In this document: piece by piece, positions 8,024-15,686 of the stretch
Layout: every line of letters starts with the position of its first letter
Numbering within the stretch: the stretch's first letter is position 1
NCBI GenBank assembly: GCA_902778855.1
Contig: CACYZM010000012.1
Location: forward strand, 1-40,373
From: an uncultured Bacteroidia bacterium
GTDB taxonomy: Bacteria; Bacteroidota; Bacteroidia; Bacteroidales; UBA932
Direction: 5' to 3'
DNA: 40,373 nt
Program-made: the position numbers and the translations under genes
Notes under the pieces: model-generated
Seen by the model: the letters and a program-made list of their open reading frames with translations, nothing else
The model's database searches: none
Told to the model about the DNA's origin: nothing

Positions 8024-9040
8024 TTAGCGGAATAAGTCGCCGACATAGTTATACAAGGCATTGCTCTCGCCGATGAACCGCCTGACGATCCGGCCGTCCG
8101 GACCGATGAGGACTTTCGTGGGATAACCCGTCACGCCATAGAGAGCGGCGACGTCCACGTCGCCGTCGTTGATCACGTGGAGCCAGGGCATGCTGTAGCG
8201 GGCAAGGGCGCTCAGCCATTGCTCCTTCGTTTCATCGCAGTCGATGCCCAGGATATTGAGCCGGTCGCCGTATCGGGCGTACATCTGCTGCATCTGCGGC
8301 AGGCCCGTGATGCAGTTGGGGCACCAGCTGCCCCAGAAGTCGAGGAGCAGATACTTGCCGTCAAGAGCGCTTCCGAGCGACATCGTCCGGCCGTCGGGGG
8401 TCGGAAGGGTGAAATCAGGCGCCTCCGCGCCGGGGTAGATGCGCTCGGCGGCCGTCGCAAGGTTCCGCCGGGCGTCCAGGACTTTCATCTGCACGGCAAT
8501 CAGGGGCTTCATCACGCCGTCCTTCACCGACGGGTCGAGCAGGTTCAGCGCTTCCGGCGCCCGGTCGAGGCAGTCGCCGATGACCGTGGCCGAGAAGAGC
8601 GAGGACGGATGCTCCCGCACGAAGGCGAAGGCCGCCTCGGCGATCTGCGCGTCGTTATTGCCCAGCGGGGCAATCGATTCTTCATAGGCAGCCTGGTCCT
8701 GATAGAACTGGGATCCCGTCACCGTATAGTTGTCGAACGAGCCCGAGACGATGGCGTGTTCGCCGGGAACGGTCATCAGGCGGACGAAACGGCCTGTCTG
8801 GAGGCCTTGCCGGGCCAGGTCGGTGATGAGGATCGTGACCGGCTTGTCGTAGTCGACGTCGAAGGCGAAAGCGCCGGCGAGGCAGTCGAGGGTATCGACG
8901 CGCTCCGTTCCGCCATTGCCGAGCTGGACGACGGCCAGCTGGCTGGCGCCGCCCTCCAGGACGCCGGAGACCTGGTACTTCGTACAGGCCGTCATTCCGA
9001 GCACGGCCACAACGCAGAGGATGAATCTGATCCGGGTCAT
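8024..9040 (-). CDS. TlpA-like thioredoxin-fold lipoprotein (CPNC)
   Basis: A 338-residue relative of the next gene, with the same plan: signal peptide with a lipobox ending at Cys19 (GMTAC), a beta-rich N-terminal domain, a helical linker, then a redoxin domain. The active site is WCPNC (Cys240 and Cys243) and the cis-proline is in TGYPTKVLIG (Pro307). The Pro-Asn dipeptide between the cysteines differs from the CGPC of its neighbour, and in thioredoxin-fold proteins this dipeptide tunes the redox potential, so the pair may do different jobs. It lies 13 bases after the phosphatase gene and 3 bases before the CGPC paralogue, which suggests co-transcription. Confidence 0.92.
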   Translation of the reverse strand: MTRIRFILCVVAVLGMTACTKYQVSGVLEGGASQLAVVQLGNGGTERVDTLDCLAGAFAFDVDYDKPVTILITDLARQGLQTGRFVRLMTVPGEHAIVSGSFDNYTVTGSQFYQDQAAYEESIAPLGNNDAQIAEAAFAFVREHPSSLFSATVIGDCLDRAPEALNLLDPSVKDGVMKPLIAVQMKVLDARRNLATAAERIYPGAEAPDFTLPTPDGRTMSLGSALDGKYLLLDFWGSWCPNCITGLPQMQQMYARYGDRLNILGIDCDETKEQWLSALARYSMPWLHVINDGDVDVAALYGVTGYPTKVLIGPDGRIVRRFIGESNALYNYVGDLFR

Positions 9041-9053
9041 ATCCGCAGAACGG

Positions 9054-9980
9054 TTATTGGAACATTTCGGTCATCGGACGGCCGCGCCATTCCTTCGGAA
9101 TCTGCAGGCCGAGGGCATAGGCGAGCGTGGCCGGCAGGTCGTACTGCATCATCGGATAATCCAGGACGTAGCCTTTGCGGATGTTCTTTCCGAAAAGGAT
9201 GAAGGGCGTCTCGAGATGCAGCATCTGGAGCTGTCCGTGCCCTTTGTCGGAACCGCCGTGGTCGGACGAGAACACGAAGATCGTGTCGTCGTAGATGCCG
9301 GCGTCCTTGCAGGCCTGCATGATGAGGCCGACCATGCGGTCGGTGTCTTCCAGGCAGTCGTAGTAGCCGGGCGTGTCCCAGCCATCGCGGTGGCCGACTT
9401 CATCGACGTCGCCGATGTAGAAGGTGAAGAAGGTCGGTTTCTTCTCCAGGATATACTTCACCCCATGTTCCCGGGTATATTTCTCCAGCGTGTAGTTGTC
9501 CGGGTTGTGATAGCCCGGATCATACAGGTGGTAGTTGAGAACCGCCGTGTCGAGCAGCGGGCCGACGCCGTCCCAGTTATACACGCAGCCGCACTCGGAA
9601 TCGGGCCGCTGTTCGCGCAGCAGCGTATAGACGGTCGGCGGCATGCCCCGTCCGTTGTCCAGAACGGCCGGAATCTCGGGCTTGGAGGAATTCCAGTGCC
9701 CGTAGCCATGCTGTTCCGTGGGCAGTCCGTTGAAAATCGTGGCCCAGTTGATGGCCGAGGAAGACGGCATCACGGAGCGTTTTCCCAGGGTATAACTCCC
9801 CTGCTCCATCATCATTTTGACATTCGGCATCCGGGCCAGCAGGACCGGATCCTTGAACGCCGGCGTCGAGACGCCGTCGACGCCGATAAAAATGACGTGC
9901 CCGGCCTTCGGCCGCGACTGGTCGGTACAGGCACAGCAGGCGGCCACTACCGCCAGCGTGATCAGCAGAAGTCTTTTCAT
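9054..9980 (-). CDS. Lipoprotein phosphodiesterase/phosphatase, alkaline phosphatase superfamily
   Basis: A 308-residue protein starting at the ATG at 9978-9980; codons upstream in this frame are out-of-frame recJ sequence. The signal peptide has a lipobox at Cys15 (VAAC), with more cysteines at 16 and 18. The mature part fits the type I phosphodiesterase/nucleotide pyrophosphatase group: FIGVDGVS with metal ligand Asp35, MPSSSAINWATIFNG with the likely nucleophile Ser75, DVDEVGH (Asp193, His197) and SSDHGGSDKGHG (Asp240, His241, His248). These fit a two-zinc site. Substrate is unknown; nucleotide, phospholipid or sugar phosphodiesters are possible. It starts 16 bases after recJ ends and is followed by the two thioredoxin-like lipoproteins, so all four genes may share one transcript. 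Confidence 0.88.
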   Translation of the reverse strand: MKRLLLITLAVVAACCACTDQSRPKAGHVIFIGVDGVSTPAFKDPVLLARMPNVKMMMEQGSYTLGKRSVMPSSSAINWATIFNGLPTEQHGYGHWNSSKPEIPAVLDNGRGMPPTVYTLLREQRPDSECGCVYNWDGVGPLLDTAVLNYHLYDPGYHNPDNYTLEKYTREHGVKYILEKKPTFFTFYIGDVDEVGHRDGWDTPGYYDCLEDTDRMVGLIMQACKDAGIYDDTIFVFSSDHGGSDKGHGQLQMLHLETPFILFGKNIRKGYVLDYPMMQYDLPATLAYALGLQIPKEWRGRPMTEMFQ

Positions 9981-9996
9981 AGCAAATATGGGATCT

Positions 9997-11739
9997 TTAG
10001 AAGAGTTCTTTCTCTTTGATGTCCTTGACGCGGAGCTGGATGTTGGCGATGCCGCGGTAGTAGTTCTCGGCGATGGAGTAGCAGATGTCCACCGGGTTGC
10101 CGGCCTGCATATGCTCGAAGTGCTCGGAGAGGTTGAAGGCGATGGCCGAGATGTGGTGGTAGGGCTCGTCTTCCTGGATGAGTTCGAGCTTGAGGTGCTT
10201 GAGGTCGCCGTGCTCGGCGCTGCCGACTTTGCGGCCGTTGCCGTTGTCATAGACGTTTTCGGTGATGAAAACGGGCGACTGGTTGCCGGGGCCGAAAGGC
10301 TGGAACTGCTTGAGCAGGCGGAAGAACTTGGGCGTGATCTGGTTGAAGTCGAGGTAGCAGTCGATGTCGACCGTGGGGGTGAGCACCACGTTCTTGATGC
10401 GGACGGCCACGGCGTCTTCGAAACGGCGGCAGAATTCGGCGAAGTTCTCTTCTTTGACGGTCAGGCCGGCCGCATACATATGGCCGCCGAAGTTCTCGAG
10501 AAGGTCGGCGCAGCTTTCGATGGCGTCGTAGAGGTCGAAGCCGGCGATGGAACGGGCGCTGCCCGTGATGAAGCCGTTCGACTTGGTCATCACGATGGTG
10601 GGGCGGTAGTACGCCTCCACCAGGCGGGAGGCCACGATGCCGACGACGCCTTTGTGCCAGGAAGGATTATAGACGATGGTGGACTTGCGCTCGTTGAAGT
10701 CGGGCATCTCGCGCACCATCTTGAGGGCCGCTTCGGTGATCTCGCGGTCGATTTTCTTGCGGTCGTTGTTGTGGTCGTTGATTTCGCCGCCGATCTTCAT
10801 CGCTTCCACGTCGTCGCGGGCGGTGAGCATGTCGACGGCCGTGCGGCCGCTCTCCATCCGGCCGGCCGCGTTGATGCGGGGACCGATCTTGAAGACGATC
10901 TCGTCGATGGTGATGCGGTGTTTCTCGAGGCCGGAGAGCTTGATGATGGGGATCAGGCCCTTGCGCGGGTTCTCGTTGAGCTGCTTAAGGCCGTAGTAGG
11001 CCAGGACGCGGTTCTCGCCCGTCACCGACACCAGGTCGGAGGCGATGCTGACCACCAGCAGGTCGAGGAGCGTCTGGTATTCTTCGAAGGGGATGCCGTG
11101 CCGGGAGGCGTAGGCCTGGACGAGCTTGAATCCCACGCCGCAGCCGGAAAGGTCGTCGAACGGGTAGTTGCAGTCTTCCCGCTTGGGATCGAGTACGGCC
11201 ACGGCCGGCGGGAGTTCCACGTCGGGGAGATGGTGGTCGCAGATGATCGTGTCGATGCCGAATTTCTTGGCGTATTTGACCTTTTCCACCGCCTTGATGC
11301 CGCAGTCGAGGGTGATCAGCAGCGTGCAGCCGTGGTCGCGGGCGGTGTCGATGCCTTTGTAGGAGACGCCGTAGCCCTCGTCGTAGCGGTCGGGGATGTA
11401 GTATTCGATGTTGGTGTCGAACTGCCGGAAGAAGGAGTAGACGAGCGAGACGGCCGTGGTGCCGTCGACGTCGTAGTCGCCGTAGACCAGGATGCGCTCG
11501 TGGTCGCGGATGGCCTTGTCCATCCGGTCGACGGCTTTGTCCATGTCCTTCATCAGGAAGGGGTCGTGGAGCATGCTCAGGTCGGGGCGGAAGAACTCAC
11601 GGGCCTTGGCGAAGGTATCGATGCCGCGCTGGACGAGCAGGTTGGCCAGCACGGAGTCAATCCCCAGTTCCTGCGCCAGCTGACGCACGGAAGCGGGATT
11701 TCCCTGCTCTTTGACCACCCATTTTTTCTCGATACCCAT
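9997..11739 (-). CDS. recJ: Single-stranded-DNA-specific exonuclease RecJ
   Basis: A 580-residue DHH-family 5'-3' exonuclease acting in recombinational repair and mismatch repair. The start at 11737-11739 (MGIEKKW) is chosen because the promoter elements lie between it and the more upstream possible start. The DHH domain shows VYGDYDVDGTTA, the LDCG motif and IICDHHLPD, all manganese ligands. DHHA1 follows with the glycine-rich SARSIAGFDLYDAI and NFGGHMYAAG, and an OB-like C-terminal region carries QPFGPGNQSPVF. Length and motif order are normal. It leads a minus-strand set with the phosphatase and two TlpA-like genes, and shares a divergent promoter region with lysS. Confidence 0.97.
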   Translation of the reverse strand: MGIEKKWVVKEQGNPASVRQLAQELGIDSVLANLLVQRGIDTFAKAREFFRPDLSMLHDPFLMKDMDKAVDRMDKAIRDHERILVYGDYDVDGTTAVSLVYSFFRQFDTNIEYYIPDRYDEGYGVSYKGIDTARDHGCTLLITLDCGIKAVEKVKYAKKFGIDTIICDHHLPDVELPPAVAVLDPKREDCNYPFDDLSGCGVGFKLVQAYASRHGIPFEEYQTLLDLLVVSIASDLVSVTGENRVLAYYGLKQLNENPRKGLIPIIKLSGLEKHRITIDEIVFKIGPRINAAGRMESGRTAVDMLTARDDVEAMKIGGEINDHNNDRKKIDREITEAALKMVREMPDFNERKSTIVYNPSWHKGVVGIVASRLVEAYYRPTIVMTKSNGFITGSARSIAGFDLYDAIESCADLLENFGGHMYAAGLTVKEENFAEFCRRFEDAVAVRIKNVVLTPTVDIDCYLDFNQITPKFFRLLKQFQPFGPGNQSPVFITENVYDNGNGRKVGSAEHGDLKHLKLELIQEDEPYHHISAIAFNLSEHFEHMQAGNPVDICYSIAENYYRGIANIQLRVKDIKEKELF

Positions 11740-11758
11740 ATTTAAGACACTTAATTTG

Positions 11759-11791
11759 CAAAGATAACAAAATTGTCGACCTTTCTGCAAA
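11759..11791 (-). promoter_or_regulatory. Promoter of recJ (Bacteroidota type)
   Basis: On the minus strand TTTG (11791 to 11788), a 21-base spacer and TATCTTTG (11766 to 11759) form a complete Bacteroidota primary-sigma promoter. The start codon is 19 bases beyond the -7 element, giving a very short leader. Confidence 0.75.
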
Positions 11792-11798
11792 AAAATAC

Positions 11799-11806
11799 TA
11801 ACTTTG
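11799..11806 (+). promoter_or_regulatory. -7 element of the lysS operon promoter
   Basis: TAACTTTG matches TAnnTTTG and lies 44 bases before the lysS ATG. The best -33 candidate is ATTG at 11772-11775 with a 23-base spacer. The elements interleave with the recJ promoter on the opposite strand, so RNA polymerase could not easily occupy both at once. Confidence 0.6.
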
Positions 11807-11850
11807 TGTCCTGTCTTGACCGGATCGGCCGGTCTCTAACACGCAACTAC

Positions 11851-13392
11851 ATGGAAATCACTGATCTCAACGAACAGGAACTGAATCGCCGCGCCTCGCT
11901 GCAGAAACTTACGGAACTGGGCATCAACCCCTACCCCGCCGCAGAATTCCCCGTCAACACCTCGACGGCGGAGATCAAAGCCGGCTATGATCCTGAAAAA
12001 GAGAACTTCAAGGATATCGTCATTGCCGGCCGCATGATGAGCCGGCGCATCATGGGCGCCGCCTCCTTCATCGAGCTGCAGGACGACTGCGGCCGCATCC
12101 AGGTCTACGTCAAGCGCGACGAGATCTGCCCCGGCGAAGACAAGACGCTCTACAACACCGTCTTCAAGAAACTCCTCGACATCGGCGACATCATCGGCAT
12201 CAAGGGCTACGCCTTCGTCACGCAGACGGGCGCCCTCTCCATCCACGCCACTTCGCTCACGGTGCTCAGCAAATCGCTCCGCGTCCTCCCGATCGTGAAG
12301 ACCGACGCCGACGGCACCGTCCACGACGGCTTCACCGACCCCGAGCTCCGCTACCGCATGCGCTACGTTGACCTGGTCGTCAATCCGCACGTCCGCGAAA
12401 TCTTCGAGAAACGCACGAAGATCATCGGCACGATGCGCGACTACTTCAACGAACACGGCTACCTCGAGGTGGAGACCCCGATCCTCCAGTCGATCCCGGG
12501 CGGCGCCACGGCCCGTCCGTTCGTCACCCACCACAACACCCTCGACATCCCGCTCTATATGCGCATCGCCAACGAGCTCTACCTGAAACGGCTGATCGTG
12601 GGCGGCTTCAAGGGCGTGTACGAATTCGCGAAGGACTTCCGCAACGAAGGCATGGACCGCACCCACAACCCCGAGTTCACCTGTATGGAGATCTACGTGG
12701 CCTACAAGGACTACAAGTGGATGATGAAGTTCGTGGAAACGATGCTCGAGCGCATCGCCATGGCCATCAACGGCAAGACGAAATTCGAAGTCTGGGGCAA
12801 CGAGATCGATTTCAAGGCCCCGTACCGGAAGCTCCCGATGCTCGACGCCATCAAGGAATATGCAGGCGTGGACATCGCCGGCATGGACGAGGCCGCCCTG
12901 CGCGAGACCTGCCAGAAGCTCAACGTCCCGATCAAGCCCGAAATGGGCAAGGGCAAGCTCATCGACGCCATCTTCGGCGAATACTGCGAGAAGAACCTGG
13001 TGCAGCCCACCTTCATCATCGACTACCCGGTCGAGATGAGCCCGCTCACCAAGCGCCACCGCGAGAATCCCGCCCTGACCGAGCGCTTCGAACTCTTCGT
13101 CAACGGCAAGGAACTAGCCAACGCCTACAGCGAACTCAACGACCCGATCGACCAGCTGGAGCGTTTCAACGATCAGGTCCGCCTGAAGGATGCCGGCGAC
13201 GACGAAGCCATGTACATCGACATGGACTTCGTCCGCGCCCTGGAATACGGCATGCCGCCGACCTCCGGCCTCGGTATGGGCATCGACCGCCTCACGATGA
13301 TGATGACCAATTCCTCCACCATCCAGGACGTCCTCTTCTTCCCGCAGATGCGGCCCGAGAAGAGCGCGCCGAAGGAGGAGAAGCCCGAATAG
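11851..13392 (+). CDS. lysS: Lysyl-tRNA synthetase, class II
   Basis: A 513-residue class II aminoacyl-tRNA synthetase that charges tRNA-Lys. The start at 11851 (MEITDLNEQ) gives the usual N-terminus and lies after the promoter; an in-frame ATG at 11773 precedes the -7 element and is unlikely. An N-terminal OB-fold anticodon-binding domain (about residues 45-150) precedes the catalytic core with motif 1 near MRDYFNEHGYLEVETP, motif 2 as FRNEGMDRTHNPEFTCME and motif 3 as GLGMGIDRLTMMMTNS. It leads a compact plus-strand set with the methyltransferase 4 bases after its stop. Length is close to the family norm, ending soon after motif 3 with a short charged tail. Confidence 0.98.
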   Translation: MEITDLNEQELNRRASLQKLTELGINPYPAAEFPVNTSTAEIKAGYDPEKENFKDIVIAGRMMSRRIMGAASFIELQDDCGRIQVYVKRDEICPGEDKTLYNTVFKKLLDIGDIIGIKGYAFVTQTGALSIHATSLTVLSKSLRVLPIVKTDADGTVHDGFTDPELRYRMRYVDLVVNPHVREIFEKRTKIIGTMRDYFNEHGYLEVETPILQSIPGGATARPFVTHHNTLDIPLYMRIANELYLKRLIVGGFKGVYEFAKDFRNEGMDRTHNPEFTCMEIYVAYKDYKWMMKFVETMLERIAMAINGKTKFEVWGNEIDFKAPYRKLPMLDAIKEYAGVDIAGMDEAALRETCQKLNVPIKPEMGKGKLIDAIFGEYCEKNLVQPTFIIDYPVEMSPLTKRHRENPALTERFELFVNGKELANAYSELNDPIDQLERFNDQVRLKDAGDDEAMYIDMDFVRALEYGMPPTSGLGMGIDRLTMMMTNSSTIQDVLFFPQMRPEKSAPKEEKPE

Positions 13393-13396
13393 ACTT

Positions 13397-14176
13397 ATGG
13401 CGGAGACCCTCACCTCTCCCCAGAACCCCAAAATCAAGGAGCTGCTGGCCCTTGAGAAAGAATCCCGCGAGCGCAAAGCCCGCGGGCTCTTTGTCGTGGA
13501 GGGCCGGCGCGAATTCGAGCGCGCCGTCGCCGCGGGTTTCGAGCCCGTGACGGTTTTCGTCCGCGAGGGCGAGACGGATGCGCCGAAGGCGGATTTCTTC
13601 GTCAGTCCGCGCGTCTACGAAAAGATCGCTTACCGCGAGGGAACGGAAGGCGTGATCGCCGTCCTGCGCGCCCGCCACACGGACCTCGCCGACCTGGCGC
13701 TCTCCCCTGTCCCGCTGATCATTGTCCTCGAGAAGGTGGAGAAGCCGGGCAACCTGGGCGCGGTGCTGCGCAGCGCCGACGCCGCCGGCGTCGACGCCGT
13801 GCTGGTGTGCGATCCGCTCACCGACCTGTACAACCCCAACCTCATCCGGGCCAGCCTGGGCGCCGTGTTCTCGGTGCCCGTGGCCGTCTGCACGTCGGAA
13901 GAGGCCTACGCCTGGCTCGCCGGACGGGGCATCGCCGTCCTGACGGCCCAGCTGCAGGATTCGACGCCTTACGACGAGGCCGACCTGACCCGGCCCGTCG
14001 CCCTGGTCTTCGGGACCGAAGACCGGGGGCTCACTCCCTTCTGGCGCCAGCGGGCCGACGCCCACGTCCGGATCCCGATGGCAGGAATGATGGATTCCCT
14101 CAACGTTTCGGTCTCGGCCGCCGTCCTGGCTTTCGAGGCCGTCCGCCAACGCAAAGCTAACTCTCAAGAACGATGA
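13397..14176 (+). CDS. SpoU/TrmH-family RNA 2'-O-methyltransferase
   Basis: A 259-residue SPOUT-class methyltransferase. An N-terminal substrate-binding domain (about 1-100, with LFVVEGRREFERA) precedes the knotted SAM-binding domain. Motif 1 is EKPGNLGAVLRSADAAG (Asn119 and catalytic-type Arg125), motif 2 is VFGTEDRGL (206-211) and motif 3 is IPMAGMMDSLNVSVSAAV. It should methylate a ribose 2'-OH in rRNA or tRNA using S-adenosylmethionine; RlmB-like or TrmH-like cannot be separated by eye. It starts 4 bases after lysS, and its stop overlaps the aroE start (ATGA), so the three genes are likely co-translated. Confidence 0.93.
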   Translation: MAETLTSPQNPKIKELLALEKESRERKARGLFVVEGRREFERAVAAGFEPVTVFVREGETDAPKADFFVSPRVYEKIAYREGTEGVIAVLRARHTDLADLALSPVPLIIVLEKVEKPGNLGAVLRSADAAGVDAVLVCDPLTDLYNPNLIRASLGAVFSVPVAVCTSEEAYAWLAGRGIAVLTAQLQDSTPYDEADLTRPVALVFGTEDRGLTPFWRQRADAHVRIPMAGMMDSLNVSVSAAVLAFEAVRQRKANSQER

Positions 14177-14937
14177 AATACGGTTTGATCGGCTATCCCA
14201 TCGCGCACAGCCTGAGCCCCGCGCTTTTCCGGGCCGCCTACCCCGACAGCCCCGAAATGACCTACGACCTGATTGAAGAAAGCGATTTCGAGCGGGCCTA
14301 CGCCCGTTTCCTGAAGGATTACGAAGCCGTCAACGTGACGACGCCCTACAAGGACGAAGCCTTCCGGAAGGTCAACGTGGCCGACACGATCGCCCGCGAA
14401 CTCTATGCGGTGAACATCCTCAAGAAGAAAGACGGGAAGATCTACGGCTACAATTCCGACTTCTGGGCGCTCCAGAAAATGCTGGCCCCCTACGCGAAAA
14501 AGGAGCCCCGGACGAAGGTGCTGGTGATCGGATGCGGCGGCGCGGCGAAGGCCGCGGCCCTGGCTGCCCTGAAACTGCGGATGTCGGTTTCGGTGGCCAA
14601 CCGCGATTTCCGCAAGGCCCGGGAGTTCTGCTTCAACGGCGGCGGCATGATCCCGCTCCGGCTCGACCAGATTCCCAAGATCGCCCCGAACTGCGACATC
14701 CTCATCTATGCCCTGCCCGTCAGGCTCGACGTCCTGGACGAACTCCCGCTCGACGGCCGCGTCGTGGTCGAGGCCAACTACAAGGATCCCTGCCTGCAGT
14801 CGCTCTGCGAAGCGGCCGGCGCCACCTACATCTCCGGGATCGACTGGCTCAAGGAACAGGCCGTTGCGGGATACCGGCTCATGACCGGCATCGAACCCGA
14901 CGAAGCAAGTGTCAGGGCCTGCTGCGCACCGCAATAA
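14173..14937 (+). CDS. aroE: Shikimate dehydrogenase
   Basis: A 254-residue enzyme reducing 3-dehydroshikimate to shikimate with NADPH. Shikimate ligands are Ser13 and Ser15 in GYPIAHSLSP. Lys60 in NVTTPYKD and Asp96 in GYNSDFWAL form the catalytic pair. The Rossmann domain has GCGGAAKA (120-126) and NRDFRKA as the NADP-phosphate contact. The usual NTDxxG segment reads NSDFWAL here, a Thr-to-Ser change with the Gly replaced, within a protein that otherwise keeps every key residue. A C-terminal Gln in WLKEQAVAGY matches the conserved substrate contact. It overlaps the methyltransferase gene by four bases and is followed 4 bases later by the ATG of the HTH gene. Confidence 0.95.
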   Translation: MKYGLIGYPIAHSLSPALFRAAYPDSPEMTYDLIEESDFERAYARFLKDYEAVNVTTPYKDEAFRKVNVADTIARELYAVNILKKKDGKIYGYNSDFWALQKMLAPYAKKEPRTKVLVIGCGGAAKAAALAALKLRMSVSVANRDFRKAREFCFNGGGMIPLRLDQIPKIAPNCDILIYALPVRLDVLDELPLDGRVVVEANYKDPCLQSLCEAAGATYISGIDWLKEQAVAGYRLMTGIEPDEASVRACCAPQ

Positions 14938-14941
14938 ACTT

Positions 14942-15533
14942 ATGAACAATCCTCTTTTCATTTCCGCCCTGTTTTTTTTTGCTGACAGGGTTGCTGATCT
15001 TTGTATTCATTCTGATCCGGCGTCAGCGCGCTGAAGTCCGGGAGTTGCTCGAGCGCCTGGAGGCGGACCGTGTCCGCGCCTGGCCGGCCATCCAGATTCT
15101 CGCCGAACTGATGGCCGACGTCGCCAACGCCGCCGCCCTCAGCGGCGACAGCGCCCATCTGCTGGCCAAACGGCTGGACCGGATCTTCTCTTCCGACAGC
15201 GGCGAAGCGCGCACCTTCAAGGAGGCGTTCTTCGTCCTGTCCGACGTTTGCAATGCCGGCCTGTTGACTGCCCTGGCTGGCCGCTTTCCGGACCTGTCCC
15301 AGACCGAACTAGCCATATGCGGGATGATCCGGCTCGGACTCGACCCGGCCTGCATCAGCAAGGTCCTGGGCTACGACCACGAACAGACCTTCTACAACCG
15401 GCGCACCGACATCCGCAAAAAGATGGGGCTCGACCGGACCGTTCCCCTGGAAGGATATCTGGACGAGGAGAGCCGGAAACTGCAACTCATCCACGAAAGC
15501 TACCTGGAGCGCTTGCGCGAACGGTACCGCTAA
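14942..15533 (+). CDS. Small membrane-anchored HTH protein, frame interrupted at a T9 run
   Basis: An ATG lies 4 bases after aroE, but its frame (MNNPLFISALFF...) ends at TGA 15032-15034. The frame holding the rest of the protein has no ATG near its start, only TTG at 14979. The two join if one T is removed from, or slipped over in, the run of nine T at 14972-14980. The joined product is 196 residues: a membrane helix (about residues 5-24, through TGLLIFVFILI), RRQR, a coiled-coil-like stretch, and a C-terminal helix-turn-helix region with LSQTELAICGMIRLGLDP, then the RRTDIRKKMGL helix. The C-terminus resembles the LuxR/GerE-like HTH ends of Bacteroidota membrane regulators, so it may regulate transcription from the membrane. 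Function is otherwise unknown. Confidence 0.72.
14972..14980 (+). other. T9 homopolymer at the frame break
   Basis: Nine consecutive T between codons for Leu10 and the rest of the membrane helix. Reading eight T instead of nine restores a single frame from the ATG at 14942 to the stop at 15533. It could be a polymerase slippage site, a phase-variable tract or a sequencing error. Confidence 0.75.
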
Positions 15534-15539
15534 GCGGAA

Positions 15540-15630
15540 GGACGGGCGTATCTCGCACAAAATCAAATAATTAAAAGCGCATTCAGACCCAGACACGGAA
15601 AAAGCGGGACGCCCGTCCCCTTTTGTGAGA
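15540..15630 (+). repeat. Interlocking inverted repeats upstream of ssb
   Basis: Two pairs of complementary segments interleave. Segment A (15540-15549, GGACGGGCGT) is a perfect 10-base complement of A' (15609-15618). Segment B (15551-15562) complements B' (15621-15630) apart from a 2-base bulge. The order A-B-A'-B' is that of a pseudoknot. A' also forms the 3' arm of the terminator-like hairpin at 15601-15624, so pairing with A would exclude that hairpin. Confidence 0.5.
15601..15624 (+). terminator. Terminator-like hairpin after the HTH gene
   Basis: Stem GGGAC (15606-15610) with GTCCC (15615-15619), loop GCCC, flanked by AAAG on the left and TTTT on the right. Five GC-rich pairs plus flanking A-T pairs suggest a weak rho-independent terminator ending the lysS operon and usable on both strands. 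Confidence 0.5.
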
Positions 15631-15634
15631 TTTA

Positions 15635-15666
15635 TTTGCAAGAGTAGAAGATTATCCGTACTTTTA
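15635..15666 (+). promoter_or_regulatory. Promoter of ssb
   Basis: TTTG (15635-15638), a 20-base spacer and TACTTTTA (15659-15666), one mismatch from TAnnTTTG. The ATG is 20 bases downstream. It lies directly after the terminator-like hairpin, so ssb is probably transcribed independently of lysS-aroE. Confidence 0.6.
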
Positions 15667-15686
15667 GGGAAAATTTTTACGGTACC

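Noticed and set aside
9817-11745. Plus-strand open frame of 642 codons opposite recJ
   Set aside because: recJ on the minus strand has complete DHH-family motifs; the plus frame is compositionally biased.
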